From contig NC_079878.1 in assembly GCF_029227915.1 (NCBI RefSeq), positions 27,243,501-27,307,500 of the forward strand: a DNA stretch of 64,000 nt, written 5' to 3'. The stretch's first letter is position 1. Each line of letters starts with the position of its first letter. The notes beneath the pieces are model-generated. The model had not been told where the DNA came from and searched no databases. It saw only the letters and a list, made by a program, of their open reading frames with translations. A program made the position numbers and the translations under genes. The DNA is from Hydractinia symbiolongicarpus. Its lineage: Eukaryota > Cnidaria > Hydrozoa > Anthoathecata > Hydractiniidae. Positions 53,700 to 64,000 of the stretch are shown piece after piece.

Positions 53700-54815
53700 T
53701 TCACTTTTATTTTGATTTCGGATACTTTTAGTTTGTATTTGTTTATGTAGCGCTCTTATGTTCGGTAACCACCAGTCTTTGGAGAGGAGGGTTAGTATTT
53801 TTGGTACATATAATATCAGAAAAGGGGGTCTAATTGGAAGTAATTAAGATTTACTGCTAGGGTGCTTTTAGGTACTTCATAATTTCCCGCAAACTACAGC
53901 ATGCTCTATTTCGGTATTTATATTTTTTTACAGATATGTTATCATTCGGTCCCTTGATAATCTGGTTCAGACGATATAGTCAAATAATTCAAAAAGCCTT
54001 CTATATACTTGTATTTTTAATTTAATACAACTTTTCACAAAATTGATTTTTTTTCTCTTCTTTAACTGTTAACGTTAAAATTTATGATCTATTATATATA
54101 GTGCTAGGTAATTTAGGAAAATAATAATGAAAATCGTGACAAAATAGAGACATATCTAAGGCCTACTTTATACAGGTATAATAGCATCGCATCAAAATGA
54201 TTTCAACAGACCAGTACGTATGCAGAAGATGTTATAATGTAAATAGGCAATCAGCTTCCTGTCACTGAAACATCGTACTAGATCTGAATTCCACACGACA
54301 TTAATGCGACTGTATAAACTAGACATAACAAACTAACAAGCTAAATATATTAACTGCAATACTTCTAATGAATTTTTCCAATATGCAAAGTTCTCATGAG
54401 CAACAACTATACTAATATTTGATATACACAGGGGCTGATCCAGAAATTTATTTTGGCGTCGATAGCGCCGCAGATAGAAAAACCTTTAGGGCAACAAAAA
54501 TACATGGCTTTAGCATATCGTTTTATTTTTTAGTATAGAACATAGTTTCTTTATGAACATATATATCTTCTCTGTGATTGAAGATATATATATATAAATA
54601 TAATATGAGATATAAATTATCCAGAAAATAAGAAATAATGCAATTCTCAAGCATTTTAAATTATGTGTTTCTAAGTTGGGCGCCCAAATTAGATGTCCCC
54701 AAAATCGGTATACCGATGTCCAAATTGGCTTGGATCAGCCCTTGATACACAAGTAAATGTAACAAGTCTACTTTATAACGCTCACAATATGCTAGATAAA
54801 GCAAAAAGGAAAATA
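53700..54815. other. No recognised genes
   Basis: AT-rich DNA upstream of the small RGG gene (its promoter would lie in 53626-53800). The region 54600-54800 has no recognisable coding content. Confidence 0.45.
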
Positions 54816-54818
54816 TGA

Positions 54819-55276
54819 CCTTATTGATACTAATTTTTCGCGCACCGGAAAAAAAATTATTATTTTGCGTAATAATTTTCGCGCAATAGTAATAGTAATG
54901 AATTTTGCGCGGATTTATTTTTATGCACAAAATTCAATTCCCCCAAAAATTCCGAGCTGAAAGTGACGGCCAAACCCTTTATATAGCCGAGCTTTCTAAG
55001 AATAGCCTCGTTTTCAAAATAATTATTTTCTTTAAATCTAAATAAAATCCAACTAGAATATTATATTGCTCTAAAAACTTCATTTTTGTCATGATAATTT
55101 GATATTCTATCTGAATATCTTTATTAGAAGAGCATAAAACTTTTATAAAATTTTGGATGACGTCATAATTATTATAATTTATGAAATTCGGGAAAGGTAT
55201 TATATTTTTGCGCTTTATAATTTTCGCGCAAAACCTAACTTTTTTGCACAAATACGCAAAATTAGTACGAATAAGG
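54819..55276. repeat. Possible MITE with imperfect inverted ends
   Basis: The left end CCTTATTGATACTAATTTTT and the reverse complement of the right end CCTTATTCGTACTAATTTTG match at most positions. Both ends are followed inward by TTTTCGCGC(A/G)-type words on both strands. About 458 bp; no TSD was identified. Confidence 0.4.
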
Positions 55277-57533
55277 TATTGAAATTCGTTTTTCAAAAAG
55301 AAGTATTCTACAAGAATGAATTTTTGCAAAATCGACAAAAACGTGCTAAATTAATTCCCTTATGGTAGCTAAATTTTTACTGACTAAACTCAAAAATAAT
55401 CTATGTAGCAACTTATCTAGCCTACTTTATACGGCCATCTCGATTTGAATTCTAGGTGACGTTAATGCTGCCGTAAAAGTAGACCTAAGACACAAGTTTA
55501 AACTGTCTATTAACTGCAATACTCGCAAGGTTCTAACAATTTTTCTCACTTTGAAACTTCGTTGTGACTAACAACCATGAAGGATCCTATAACGGTTAAA
55601 TACTATACTAATAACTGATATAAGGGATTATTTGAGGATTATGATGATTGAAAAATTGTGTAAATGCTGAAAAATAAAGTTAAGACAATTACATTTCCTA
55701 ACACAGGCTAGAACTAAGCATCTATCACTTCCCACCCTCATTGCTATGATTTTAGAAAAAAGCTTGTAGAGTATATGCTTACCAAATAAATCCTTCATGT
55801 ATGTTTCATTGATACCATTGCCAGGGTGCGTCATGGATACCATTGTTAGTGTAGAGAATTTTCCTAAATGATTTACAAATTTACATTATGAATTGCGCAG
55901 TCCAAAAATTAAATGACATGACAAGTATCATTTGGCCGTCCTAACTCACTGTGAAAGAGTAGTTATGAAAAATAATGATATGAAAAATTAAAAAAAAATT
56001 CACTGGCGGTACAATCTCTTAATAATGTCACATTTTATACAGAAGTGAAATTGAAACGAGTGTGGTTCCAAAATTGTTAAATTAACTTAAAAATTACATT
56101 ACATAATGAAAATGGCAGTCCCACCTATGAAATATAAAATTAATTAATAAGAGCTACTTATCTGGTTGTTTTTCATTTAAAATAACTGCCACGTTATATC
56201 TTCCATTAGAATTTGAAAAAACTTGCTAACGTCTTCTACAAATTCCTTGGATTTTTTTTTATAGTACCTGAAAACAGGAAAAAGACAAAAGCGAGCAACA
56301 AAGGAACAGGAAGTGTACAGTATCAGTGAAATTACAAAATACATTAATTTTCAAATATTTGGTGCTAATTTGATTCCTTTTTAACTGATTGTACCTTATG
56401 CGTATAACTTATTTTTGTGGATTTGGCTGAAAACCGCAAAACTAAGATCTGTGAAAAATTTAAAATCTCTTATCCGTAAAAATGTTCTATTTGTTCGTAC
56501 TTCAAACCTAAACCTCAGACATTGAGTTCTTTGTTTCACATTTGAAAATACTTTTTTCTGAAGACCTTTACTAATCTTTTGGCATGTGCAAAAATTTATT
56601 TCTCATATTTCTGGAAAACGAAGTCATCTAAAAATATAGCATTTTGGGCCAGCACCACAAAAATTTTGTATGCATAAGGTATTAATTGCCGTTCTCCTCC
56701 ATCCCCTTACAACCGGACCTATCCTTACCAATATATCTCCTTAATGTCCTCACATAATTTTTAGGTTTTTTCCTTCATGGTTTGAAATCAAGACTGTGTG
56801 ATATCTTAGGGGATCATAGTATCATTATGGTCAGTTAAAAATTATTTTCATTGTTATATAGTGAAAGTCTTTCCATTGTACTGATTTTGAGGAATATTAA
56901 AGTGTCAAATTTGACATTTCAGGATTTACTGACATTGGTTACAAAAGTCAATGATGATGATACTTAATTTGTAAAATAAAAATAAAAACACAAAAATTGT
57001 TTTAGTGAACTTAGTAAAACTTGAAACTTAGTAATCCCCCTGGGATAATTGTAAGTATACATACTAGACACGGAACTAAATGTTTAGAATGTCATACACA
57101 TTAACACATAAAATTTAGTACAAAAAAAGGGGAGGAAACCAAGAAGTGACCCACTTTTAAATTGACTTAGCTTAATGTTAAAAACCTTTTGTTTTACATT
57201 CTTAGAAGGAAAAAAGACAAGAAGGTAAATCAACTCAAAAGTCAGGTTACAAACTTGATTATATTAGGGCCTTCAGTAACTTAAGACTTGGTATGTGTTA
57301 ATGAGCATGTATTTTAGACAAAAAGCCTTGTAAATAAAAGATTTTTCAGTGTTAAATAAGGACAATTTAAATTTGATGCACAAATTATCAAAATTTTAAG
57401 AAACTCTGAGTGCACACAAATGCTTAGGCTTCTTACAAAAAACGAGGATTAATTTGCCTTTAAATTGAGTTTGTTGATAATAATCACACATCTTGATGCC
57501 TGATTTTAGGCAGAGTATTTTTAGTTTATTTTA
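55277..57533. other. No recognised genes
   Basis: AT-rich sequence without a convincing frame, splice pattern or repeat, up to the tail of Helitron copy 3. A small hairpin (TGCCT-GATTTT-AGGCA) near 57499-57514 might belong to the Helitron 3' terminus. Confidence 0.4.
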
Positions 57534-58080
57534 ACCATGATTCTTGGATACAGCTTACTATACATTGATATTAAATCGAGTATCTGACTTCGGCTTATTA
57601 CATCCAATAATTACGAATTCATGGGCAGACGGTTGTTTTGAGAAACAACTATTCTGTCTGTTGAACTAAAAACTTGTACCATGATTCTTGGATACAGCTT
57701 ACTACACATTGATATTAGATCAAGTGTTTGACTTCGGCTTATTACATCCAATAATTACGAATTCATGGGCAGACGGTTGTTTTGAGAAACAACTATTCTG
57801 TCTGTCGAACTAAAAATGTTTACCATGATTCTTGGATACAGCTTACTACACATTGATATTAGATCAAGTGTTTGACTTCGGCTTATTACATCCAATAATT
57901 ACGAATTCATGGGCAGACGGTTGTTTTGAGAAACAACTATTCTGTCTGTTGAATTAAAAATGTTTACCATGATTCTTGGATACAGCTTACTATACATTGA
58001 TATTATAATCAAGTATTTGACTTCGGCTTATTACATCCAATAATTACGAATTCATGGGCAGACGGTTTTTATTTTGTTTA
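57534..58080 (-). repeat. Tandem repeat of about 145 bp in the Helitron 3' region
   Basis: Nearly four units, each with CATGATTCTTGGATACAGC, GACTTCGGCTTATTACATCC and AATTACGAATTCATGGGCAG. The same unit, once and partly twice, forms the tail of Helitron copy 4 (31848-32040). Copy 2 has an unrelated array here. Confidence 0.85.
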
Positions 58081-58196
58081 TTTTCTAAATCAAAATTTTA
58101 CTTCGCATATTGTTTTCACAACAAATATATGAACATATACAATGTTTTTTAATGTATATTATCTGCAACATAGGTTAATTTCAGTTGTGATTATCA

Positions 58197-61100
58197 TTAT
58201 GATTGAGATGTGCATATAATACATGAGCAATCTGCAGATGGTGAAGGACAAACTGCATCTTCAATATCATCATCGCAAAACTCGTCAAGGTCTTTCAGCA
58301 AGTTAATATACTTTACTATAGTGATATCAAATTTTTTGATGGTTTCATTTGATAATGCTTTCAGCCGTTGCTCTTCCTCTTGTCCGGCTTTCATACGAGG
58401 ATGTGTATTAACGTACAAGAGACGTTCTTGAGTAATTGGCTCGACAAGTGCCCAATTCCTTTCTTTTTCGCATCTTGAAAATGCAGTGTAAGCTGTACCA
58501 AGGTTATTTTTTTCCATCTGAATTGATTGTTGTAACTTGATACGCATGTGGGTGGCAGTTTTACCATCTCCAATCGACATACCCTGACTTTTAGCAATTG
58601 TTATCGCATATCCTGGCATCAATGGCAGGCCATTTCTGCTGCAACAATTAAATTCACATCGACCTTCAACAGCAGTAATTGGTATCCATGTTGGATGTTC
58701 TGGAATCCATATTGGGCCTTTATAATTTGGGAAATCGACAATGACAGCTATAGGAAATTCAGGTGGTGACATATTTGGCGAATAAAGGATTGCAATTACT
58801 TTTCCCATCGCACCATTATTAAGACCAAGGCCCGTAAGACCTTTTTGGTTCTTAGTGAGTATTACAGTTGCACCAACTGCCATTAAAGATCTCAGCGGTA
58901 TTTGACCCAGTTGCTTATCAGTCAAAGAGTGGTGTTTACCACGGCCTCTTGATGGAATTACAGCAACAGGCACACCAAGGCTAGCTAATTTATTGTGATT
59001 TTCCTCATTAACTTCATTCCATGTTTCCATCAATGTAAGGACGCGACCATGCGAAAAGTTACATTTTTCGGTTTGTGGAAAAGCATCTTCGTAACGACTA
59101 TTTATATCTTGCCAGTCTTGTTGAGTGATCGATCCATTACGTATTCTAAGTAGTCGCTGCAAAAGAGCTAACTGATCTGGGCCTTGACGCATTGTTTCTG
59201 TAAGAACAATAACATCTTGAAACGAGCGATAGATTGCATAGCCAGCAAAGTTGATTGTCGAATCATCGTGTTTTGGTGGCTGATGTAGATCCAAAGCACG
59301 AATTGGTCCAAGCTGACCAAGGTCACCAAAGAAATTGACAGCTGGTACACCACCATAATAATTATCAAAGTCTCCCTTAGCCTCGCATAATCTTTGGCTG
59401 CACCAGGCCACAAGAAGCTTCGACTGCATGCTACGTTCATCAATATTAAGTTGAAATAATTTCAGTTCATTGTTTTCATGCATACCTGTATACTTTCTCA
59501 GCTTTCTTAGAGATACATCACCCAACGGATAGTCAGAAAGCTGGACAGAATTTAAATTCTTATCTTTTTTCAGTTTGTGTGGTGGTGGAGTCATTGAATG
59601 TATAGTGCGACCATTAGGTATGAGGACTGATGCTGCACCAGTTGGGGCCAAGTTCATAACAGCAGAATTTCGCTTAAAAATACGCCGAACGATTCTGGTG
59701 AGCGCAGTAATGATGAATGTTTTCCCAACACCAGCTGTTCCTTGTATTAATAAACGTAATGGCTGGGTACCTGTTGGCAAAGTTCCTTTTGCAACTTGCA
59801 ATAAATGCTGAAGATTTATACCAATGACTGTTCTCTGTAATTCATTAGCATTTAAGATGTTTATTTGGGGTAAGGTACAATCATCAGCCAGCTGCAATTC
59901 ATTTCTTTCTGCTTCTTCAGATATAGATTGTAACCATGTGTCAGCATTAATTGGCCATTGACTACCAAAACTTTGAATTGCATAATTATTCCAATCAAAT
60001 GTAGGCCCTCCATTGGGAAGAACTTGTTGTACATCCGGCTCATTGATATCAGCAACGTGATGCCTTGCAATATCTCTCATTATCGCTCTGCCTATGTTCA
60101 TTTGTGCAATGACTGAATTTTGGGAACTTTGAGAACTTGCATCTGTATATTGTGATGATTGACATGAAGACTGATTATCGGTTTCATTATTGATTACACG
60201 AGTGTGACTTTGTTTTCTCTCACTCTTTTTATCGAATGATTGTTCAGCCTCCTTCAATGCATCTATTAATATAGGGGGACAGTTTTCAGTTTGAACAAAG
60301 GAAGCCAAAGCAGCAGCAAATGACTCATGTTGTCCCTTCAATTCTTCAGTATTATGCCACGTTCCAACAGAAAATATAACGAGCATAGCTTTTGCATAGT
60401 CCTCAGTAACAGGCCAAACAGGTTTTGTAGATATTCCTGTAAAAACTGGCACGTGATCTACTTTGCAGGTACAATTACATTTCTTGCTCCAGTTCCATAA
60501 TGATATTTCTGGCTCAGTTTCTCTACGCTTATCGCTCAAGTATTTATCCAATGTGCTATTCTTTGTAACGGTTCCATCTTCACCAGACGTATCCAATGCT
60601 CGGAAGCCACTGATACCAATGTATCGAAAATTCCTGGTACATCTAGTCAAACGGCCACCACTATTAATAAAATCTGCCGCAGCACCTGGTACATCTACTA
60701 GACCAGCAATTTTTTGAAGTAGTCGTTGAGCCAAATTTTTAACAGTGCTTCCATCAGCAGTGTTTTCAATGAGATGCCGATAAACATGTACCAAATCTTC
60801 AGTTGAGGCTGCCCCCTTGCAAGCATAACCAGCAATGTATTTTTGAAGAGCCAGAAGATCCTGATCGATAATGACTTGACTGTCACAATTTGCTAGCCAA
60901 CTAAGCAGACGTGTTTTAACATGCATCATTAGGCGAGGATGATCGCGTGGTCCCTCATATCTAGGATGTTCCCCTTTTGTTATGACAGCATGAAAAGGAT
61001 GAATCTCTTTGCCACTTGTTTTTTTGGTTTGTGGATCAAGATCACCAAAATGAAAACGACAGTACTTTTTTGGAGCGGTATCCTTTTCCTTATTATTCTT

Positions 61101-61463
61101 ACGACGATAACGCAAACAACTGGAATTACAATTATGGAGACCTATTCTATTAACAAGATAAGTATGTTGCTCTCTTATACCACCTTCATGGTTAGCGACA
61201 TCTGCAAGTTCTTGCGCCAATGGGTTATGGTCTGGAGGAGCTTGACTCCCTTCTGGTGTTGGCCATTGATTTTTGTTTGGAACCCAAGTTCTAATTCCAG
61301 AGGTATCTATAATTTCATTCCCCCCAGCAGGATGCAGTGAAGTAAATATGGGTGAAAAAATGTCATCACTGTCTTCATTTGTGGTTTGGAACCAATTTTG
61401 AAGTTCTTGTGCAGCAGTTTGGGATGCTTGTGAGTCAGGTACATCATTCGACAATCCATCCAT
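58197..61463 (-). CDS. Helitron copy 3: C-terminal Rep and PIF1-like helicase
   Basis: One open frame of 1088 codons. Its first ATG (61463) is only the first Met after a stop; the true protein begins far upstream. The Rep catalytic tyrosines are in KYIAGYACKG (Tyr209 and Tyr213 of this frame). CNCTCKVDH is a cysteine cluster. Superfamily 1 helicase motifs follow in order: Walker A GTAGVGKT (575-582), motif Ia LAPTGAAS (605-612), IDERSM (DE at 675-676), GDLGQL (713-718), ETMRQ, and ITIAKSQGMSIG with TAFSRCEKER near the end. Helitron helicases unwind the displaced strand during rolling-circle transposition. All motifs look intact. A single TAA at about 61470, in place of a lysine codon, separates it from the Rep HUH part. 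Confidence 0.9.
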   Translation of the reverse strand: MDGLSNDVPDSQASQTAAQELQNWFQTTNEDSDDIFSPIFTSLHPAGGNEIIDTSGIRTWVPNKNQWPTPEGSQAPPDHNPLAQELADVANHEGGIREQHTYLVNRIGLHNCNSSCLRYRRKNNKEKDTAPKKYCRFHFGDLDPQTKKTSGKEIHPFHAVITKGEHPRYEGPRDHPRLMMHVKTRLLSWLANCDSQVIIDQDLLALQKYIAGYACKGAASTEDLVHVYRHLIENTADGSTVKNLAQRLLQKIAGLVDVPGAAADFINSGGRLTRCTRNFRYIGISGFRALDTSGEDGTVTKNSTLDKYLSDKRRETEPEISLWNWSKKCNCTCKVDHVPVFTGISTKPVWPVTEDYAKAMLVIFSVGTWHNTEELKGQHESFAAALASFVQTENCPPILIDALKEAEQSFDKKSERKQSHTRVINNETDNQSSCQSSQYTDASSQSSQNSVIAQMNIGRAIMRDIARHHVADINEPDVQQVLPNGGPTFDWNNYAIQSFGSQWPINADTWLQSISEEAERNELQLADDCTLPQINILNANELQRTVIGINLQHLLQVAKGTLPTGTQPLRLLIQGTAGVGKTFIITALTRIVRRIFKRNSAVMNLAPTGAASVLIPNGRTIHSMTPPPHKLKKDKNLNSVQLSDYPLGDVSLRKLRKYTGMHENNELKLFQLNIDERSMQSKLLVAWCSQRLCEAKGDFDNYYGGVPAVNFFGDLGQLGPIRALDLHQPPKHDDSTINFAGYAIYRSFQDVIVLTETMRQGPDQLALLQRLLRIRNGSITQQDWQDINSRYEDAFPQTEKCNFSHGRVLTLMETWNEVNEENHNKLASLGVPVAVIPSRGRGKHHSLTDKQLGQIPLRSLMAVGATVILTKNQKGLTGLGLNNGAMGKVIAILYSPNMSPPEFPIAVIVDFPNYKGPIWIPEHPTWIPITAVEGRCEFNCCSRNGLPLMPGYAITIAKSQGMSIGDGKTATHMRIKLQQSIQMEKNNLGTAYTAFSRCEKERNWALVEPITQERLLYVNTHPRMKAGQEEEQRLKALSNETIKKFDITIVKYINLLKDLDEFCDDDIEDAVCPSPSADCSCIICTSQS

Positions 61464-61469
61464 GATTGT

Positions 61470-62719
61470 TTAGACCTTTTGAGCGTGTTTAGAGGACGAT
61501 ATAATTGCGTGACCATGTATCTCACCTCGACCTTTAGCGAATTCATATCGCCACCAACTATCATTATATTGAAACACTTTCTTGTTGACTGTGGCAAAGT
61601 AATTTATAGTCCTTGCATCAAAATACTGTGTGACGATATGAAGATTTTGTAGAATCATTTCCCGCTTGAATTTGCTGTCGTTTTCCATTTGTTGCCGCAC
61701 AGTATCTTCGTTTAAATTGTTTATTAAGGCATGATACTTAATAAGTAATTCATGTAATGGTTTCCAATGGAATTCTGCACAACTGTTGGTATCAAAATAG
61801 CCCGGTAAATCGCCAAACTCCTTTCGTCTGAAAAACAATAGAGCATCCACTTTTTTTTTTGGTCTCTCCAGTATGGATCAGTATTCACCAGGTTTTTTCC
61901 AATACTAATAATTTTTCGTGGAACTGAATCATCGTCATTTTGTAAATTATCTCTCAGTTCAGCAATTGTGAGATGTGCATCATTTAATTGTTGGGAAACA
62001 AGAAAGCTACCCTGCGGTAGTGCTTGCATTCGTAAGCACATATTCAATAAGAAAAATTTTAAGTATGGATGACGCGCTACACGATTATCAGAACAATAAT
62101 ATATATGTTCGATGTATTCTTCAAAGTTAATTTTACTCAACCTTGGAACCGTTAAGTCACAATTTCCATTAATAAAAACAGTTGGGTATGCCATAGTAAA
62201 AAAACCAGGAGTTTTTAATTCTCGAATAGGCTGCTCTCGTGTATATTCCAAATTTGCATTCGCAATTGTGCCATGTTCAAGAGCTTGATTAACTGCATCC
62301 TCAGAGCCCAAGAGCTTCTGCAGTATTGTTAGCAACTCTTTGTCAGCATCTTTAGATTCAAGTGGACAAACTAAACCAGAACGGGTTATACTTTCATCAT
62401 CTTGAGGTAAGTTTTCCAGAAATTGATTTTCAGCAGGACCCTTGTCTTCCTCTGGTATAATATGTGGCATTTCAACAACAGGCAAGCCAGGTAATTCAGA
62501 ACGCATCTCTGGTAAATTTTGAATGCGGTCATATTTTATCGAAACATCCTTATAGTACTCATTCGGTAGGAACTGAAAGTAGCGTCCTTTTAAAGGTTTG
62601 TCAATGTGATCAGAGCCATTGTATAGATGTTCACTATTAGTATCTGGATATTCAGTGCCACCTTCTGGGTATCCAAAACACAGCCCTCGTAATGCATTTT
62701 CAACTTTACCCCTTTGCAC
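61470..62719 (-). pseudogene. Helitron copy 3: Rep domain with HUH motif
   Basis: Two frames overlap: one from 62719 (GKVENALRGLCFGYPEGG...) to about 61860, the other from 61850 to 61470. They are joined across an 11-base A-run on the minus strand (near 61850-61860) that has slipped by one base. The second frame has YFDTNSCAEFHWKPLHELL and the HUH motif EIHGHAII, the metal-binding pair that works with the two tyrosines downstream. Copy 2 reads through the slip site. The first frame is one codon-level change away from the DUF6570-like region. Confidence 0.8.
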
Positions 62720-63240
62720 AGTATACTGTTAAACTGAATTTCGAGTTCCTTTTTTTTTTAATAACCACTATTGCAACCTGAGATGGTAACGATGGCAATT
62801 CTTTAGCAATTTGCATTCTCTGAGGAAAACTGATACAATGTCCTTTTGATGCAAGCATGCCATATCGCAGGAGGTGTATATTCATGATAACAGTGATACG
62901 ACGAATCAATGCTACTTCCAGTATGGTCAAATTTTGAAGATATGGTGGTACCGGTAAAAAATGCATATCGTTATGGCGGATGTTATCGTGTAATGGGCCC
63001 AAATCATCATCATCAACTGACAGTATACCGGAAAATCTAGCAGGTGTTGTTACATTCTTTTTAAAACGACTAAGGCACTCCCGATGACACCTGTCACACC
63101 TTTCATCGCTGAAAATTTTCCAAGGCTTTACCGTAATTGGTTTTGTTTCATTTTCTGCAGTAGGACTGATAGGGGGAGTAGCATGAAATACTGGCCAGGT
63201 TTCACGACAAGTTTTACAGGTTGCCAAGCTATGTAACTTC
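62706..63240 (-). pseudogene. Helitron copy 3: cysteine-rich and DUF6570-like region
   Basis: CKTCRETWPVF...CDRCHREC, then PARFSGILSVDDDDLGPLHD and LPVPPYLQNLTILEVALIRR...RYGMLASKGHCISF. These are collinear with copy 2. The frame is lost at an A-run near 62752-62760, and a TAA near 62728 stands where copy 2 has a glutamine codon. A one-base change near 63240 (FEEGEKL in copy 2, shifted here) breaks the upstream join. Confidence 0.75.
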
Positions 63241-63384
63241 TCACCTTCCTCAACTGTATTACGGCTGCCACAACATCAGGATTTTGATGAATGGTGGAGG
63301 TTTCATTTCCATAAATTTGATCTTGGTCAGTGGTCTGGTTGTCTGTGACAATTGTAGGCACTGACTGTGTGGTTGGTAAATTAT

Positions 63385-64000
63385 TCACCTGGTTGTGTGT
63401 AATAATTGGAAGTGTATTAGGTGGCGGGCACATGTACGTTTACAGGCAGGTGGTTTTTTCAAATTAGCATTTTTCTGCTTATCCATGGCTGTTTTAGAAA
63501 CGGTTTTTTTGCAGCTATAACTTATTCGCCTGTGTCTGTTTATTGTTTCGATACTTGTTTCATTAACTTTAGGTTCTTCGTATTTAATATTTAACTGAAG
63601 ACACTTTAGCTTTAAAGCAGGTTCTTTATTATAATTTGGCTTGGGTTTAGGCTTGGATTTAGGCTTAACTCTTGTTGGTATTATAGCAGTAGACATATAA
63701 GATTTCATTATTTTCTCTACTAGGAGGTCTTGATTTTGATTCAAAGTAGTAACTTTCTTTTCACCAGGTTTTTGATTGGTTATATTTTCAGGATATTTCG
63801 ATGATAAACGACGAATTTTTTTAGATGGACTAAGTGGCGTGGATGATGGAACAGAAGGATTGCTCACATTGTCATCAAAGACCAAGGATTGGTAGTGATT
63901 TTCATTAACCCTTCCAAGCAAAATAAAAGCACCAGCAGTGGTACCATCAGTCAATAGATGTGCCATTTGTTGTTCACCAGCAATATTGTGTGTTTCATCA
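63385..64000 (-). CDS. Helitron copy 3: N-terminal region, end of an OTU-like domain
   Basis: The frame is open to the window edge, so the start lies outside. Its first residues are DETHNIAGEQQMAHLLTDGT, then FILLGRVNENHYQSLVFDDN, followed by a long low-complexity basic linker (KPKSKPKPKPNYNKEP, then KRTC). The pattern 'strand, NxHYxSL' is how OTU cysteine-protease domains end, with the catalytic His. OTU domains are known at the N-terminus of many animal Helitron proteins. The catalytic Cys would be outside the window. The OTU reading is inference from a short stretch. Confidence 0.45.
   Translation of the reverse strand, partial: DETHNIAGEQQMAHLLTDGTTAGAFILLGRVNENHYQSLVFDDNVSNPSVPSSTPLSPSKKIRRLSSKYPENITNQKPGEKKVTTLNQNQDLLVEKIMKSYMSTAIIPTRVKPKSKPKPKPNYNKEPALKLKCLQLNIKYEEPKVNETSIETINRHRRISYSCKKTVSKTAMDKQKNANLKKPPACKRTCARHLIHFQLLHTTR

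Larger units (their letters stand above)
57534..64000 (-). mobile_element. Helitron copy 3, best preserved, extends past the window
   Basis: On the minus strand: N-terminal region entering from beyond 64000, DUF6570-like region, Rep, PIF1-like helicase (stop at 58197) and a tandem-repeat 3' region (57534-58080). It serves as reference for copies 1, 2 and 4. Only a handful of lesions break the coding sequence, so it was inactivated recently. The 3' terminus is not fixed; a hairpin near 57500 is a candidate. Confidence 0.8.

Overview
This window looks like metazoan nuclear DNA that is mostly transposable elements. It is AT-rich, has GT-AG introns, and has no operons or ribosome-binding sites. 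The mix of Helitrons with a PIF1-like helicase, a Kolobok transposon, a LINE with PHD finger and APE endonuclease, DIRS-like remnants, a 2A peptide and tRNA-derived SINE-like repeats fits a cnidarian (perhaps a hydrozoan). That placement is inference; no conserved host marker gene is present.

Layout. 0.4-2.7 kb (-): element A, a decayed retroelement-like copy encoding an endonuclease-like domain followed by a ubiquitin-specific protease (USP). 2.7-3.5 kb (+): unrecognised TE-type protein with a frameshift. 4.0-7.6 kb (+): duplicated intron-containing segment, 2A-peptide ORF, decayed Helitron copy 1 running into coiled-coil mini-exons. 7.6-10.4 kb: complete Kolobok transposon with TTAA target duplication, sitting in an intron. 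10.9-13.6 kb: foldback repeat, minisatellite, second copy of the duplicated segment joined to a truncated kinase, three hairpin repeats. 13.9-19.4 kb (+): Helitron copy 2. 19.8-20.2 kb: MITE. 20.5-21.2 kb (+): small spliced coiled-coil/RGG gene. 22.5-24.3 kb: SINE-like repeat, minisatellite, LINE 3' end. 24.3-31.85 kb: USP element B, split by a LINE (-), itself split by a 1.76-kb TIR element. 31.85-37.6 kb: Helitron copy 4 (-), split by USP elements C and D. 38.0-38.4 kb: solo tail of the USP family. 39-46 kb: SINE-like repeat, unrecognised gene remnants, an RT fragment, rearranged DIRS-like remnants. 48.2-48.8 kb: solo tail. 49.6-50.0 kb (-): two possible exons. 50.7-51.4 kb: element E, followed by an inverted minisatellite copy. 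53.05-53.63 kb (-): a second small spliced gene with RGG tail. 53.7-57.5 kb: AT-rich DNA. 57.5-64.0 kb (-): Helitron copy 3, the best preserved.

The most interesting system is the USP-carrying element family: five protein-bearing copies, two solo tails and one very short tail insertion. The endonuclease-like domain precedes a USP with Cys and His boxes, and the tails carry tandem hairpin modules with compensatory base changes between subfamilies. Two copies interrupt one Helitron, which exposes their borders. Helitron copy 3 seems to end an OTU-like protease domain at the window edge, so two unrelated element types here may carry different deubiquitinase folds. A second notable item is a pair of small, cleanly spliced genes with coiled-coil or short N-terminal exons, W/F-rich GG domains and RGG tails.
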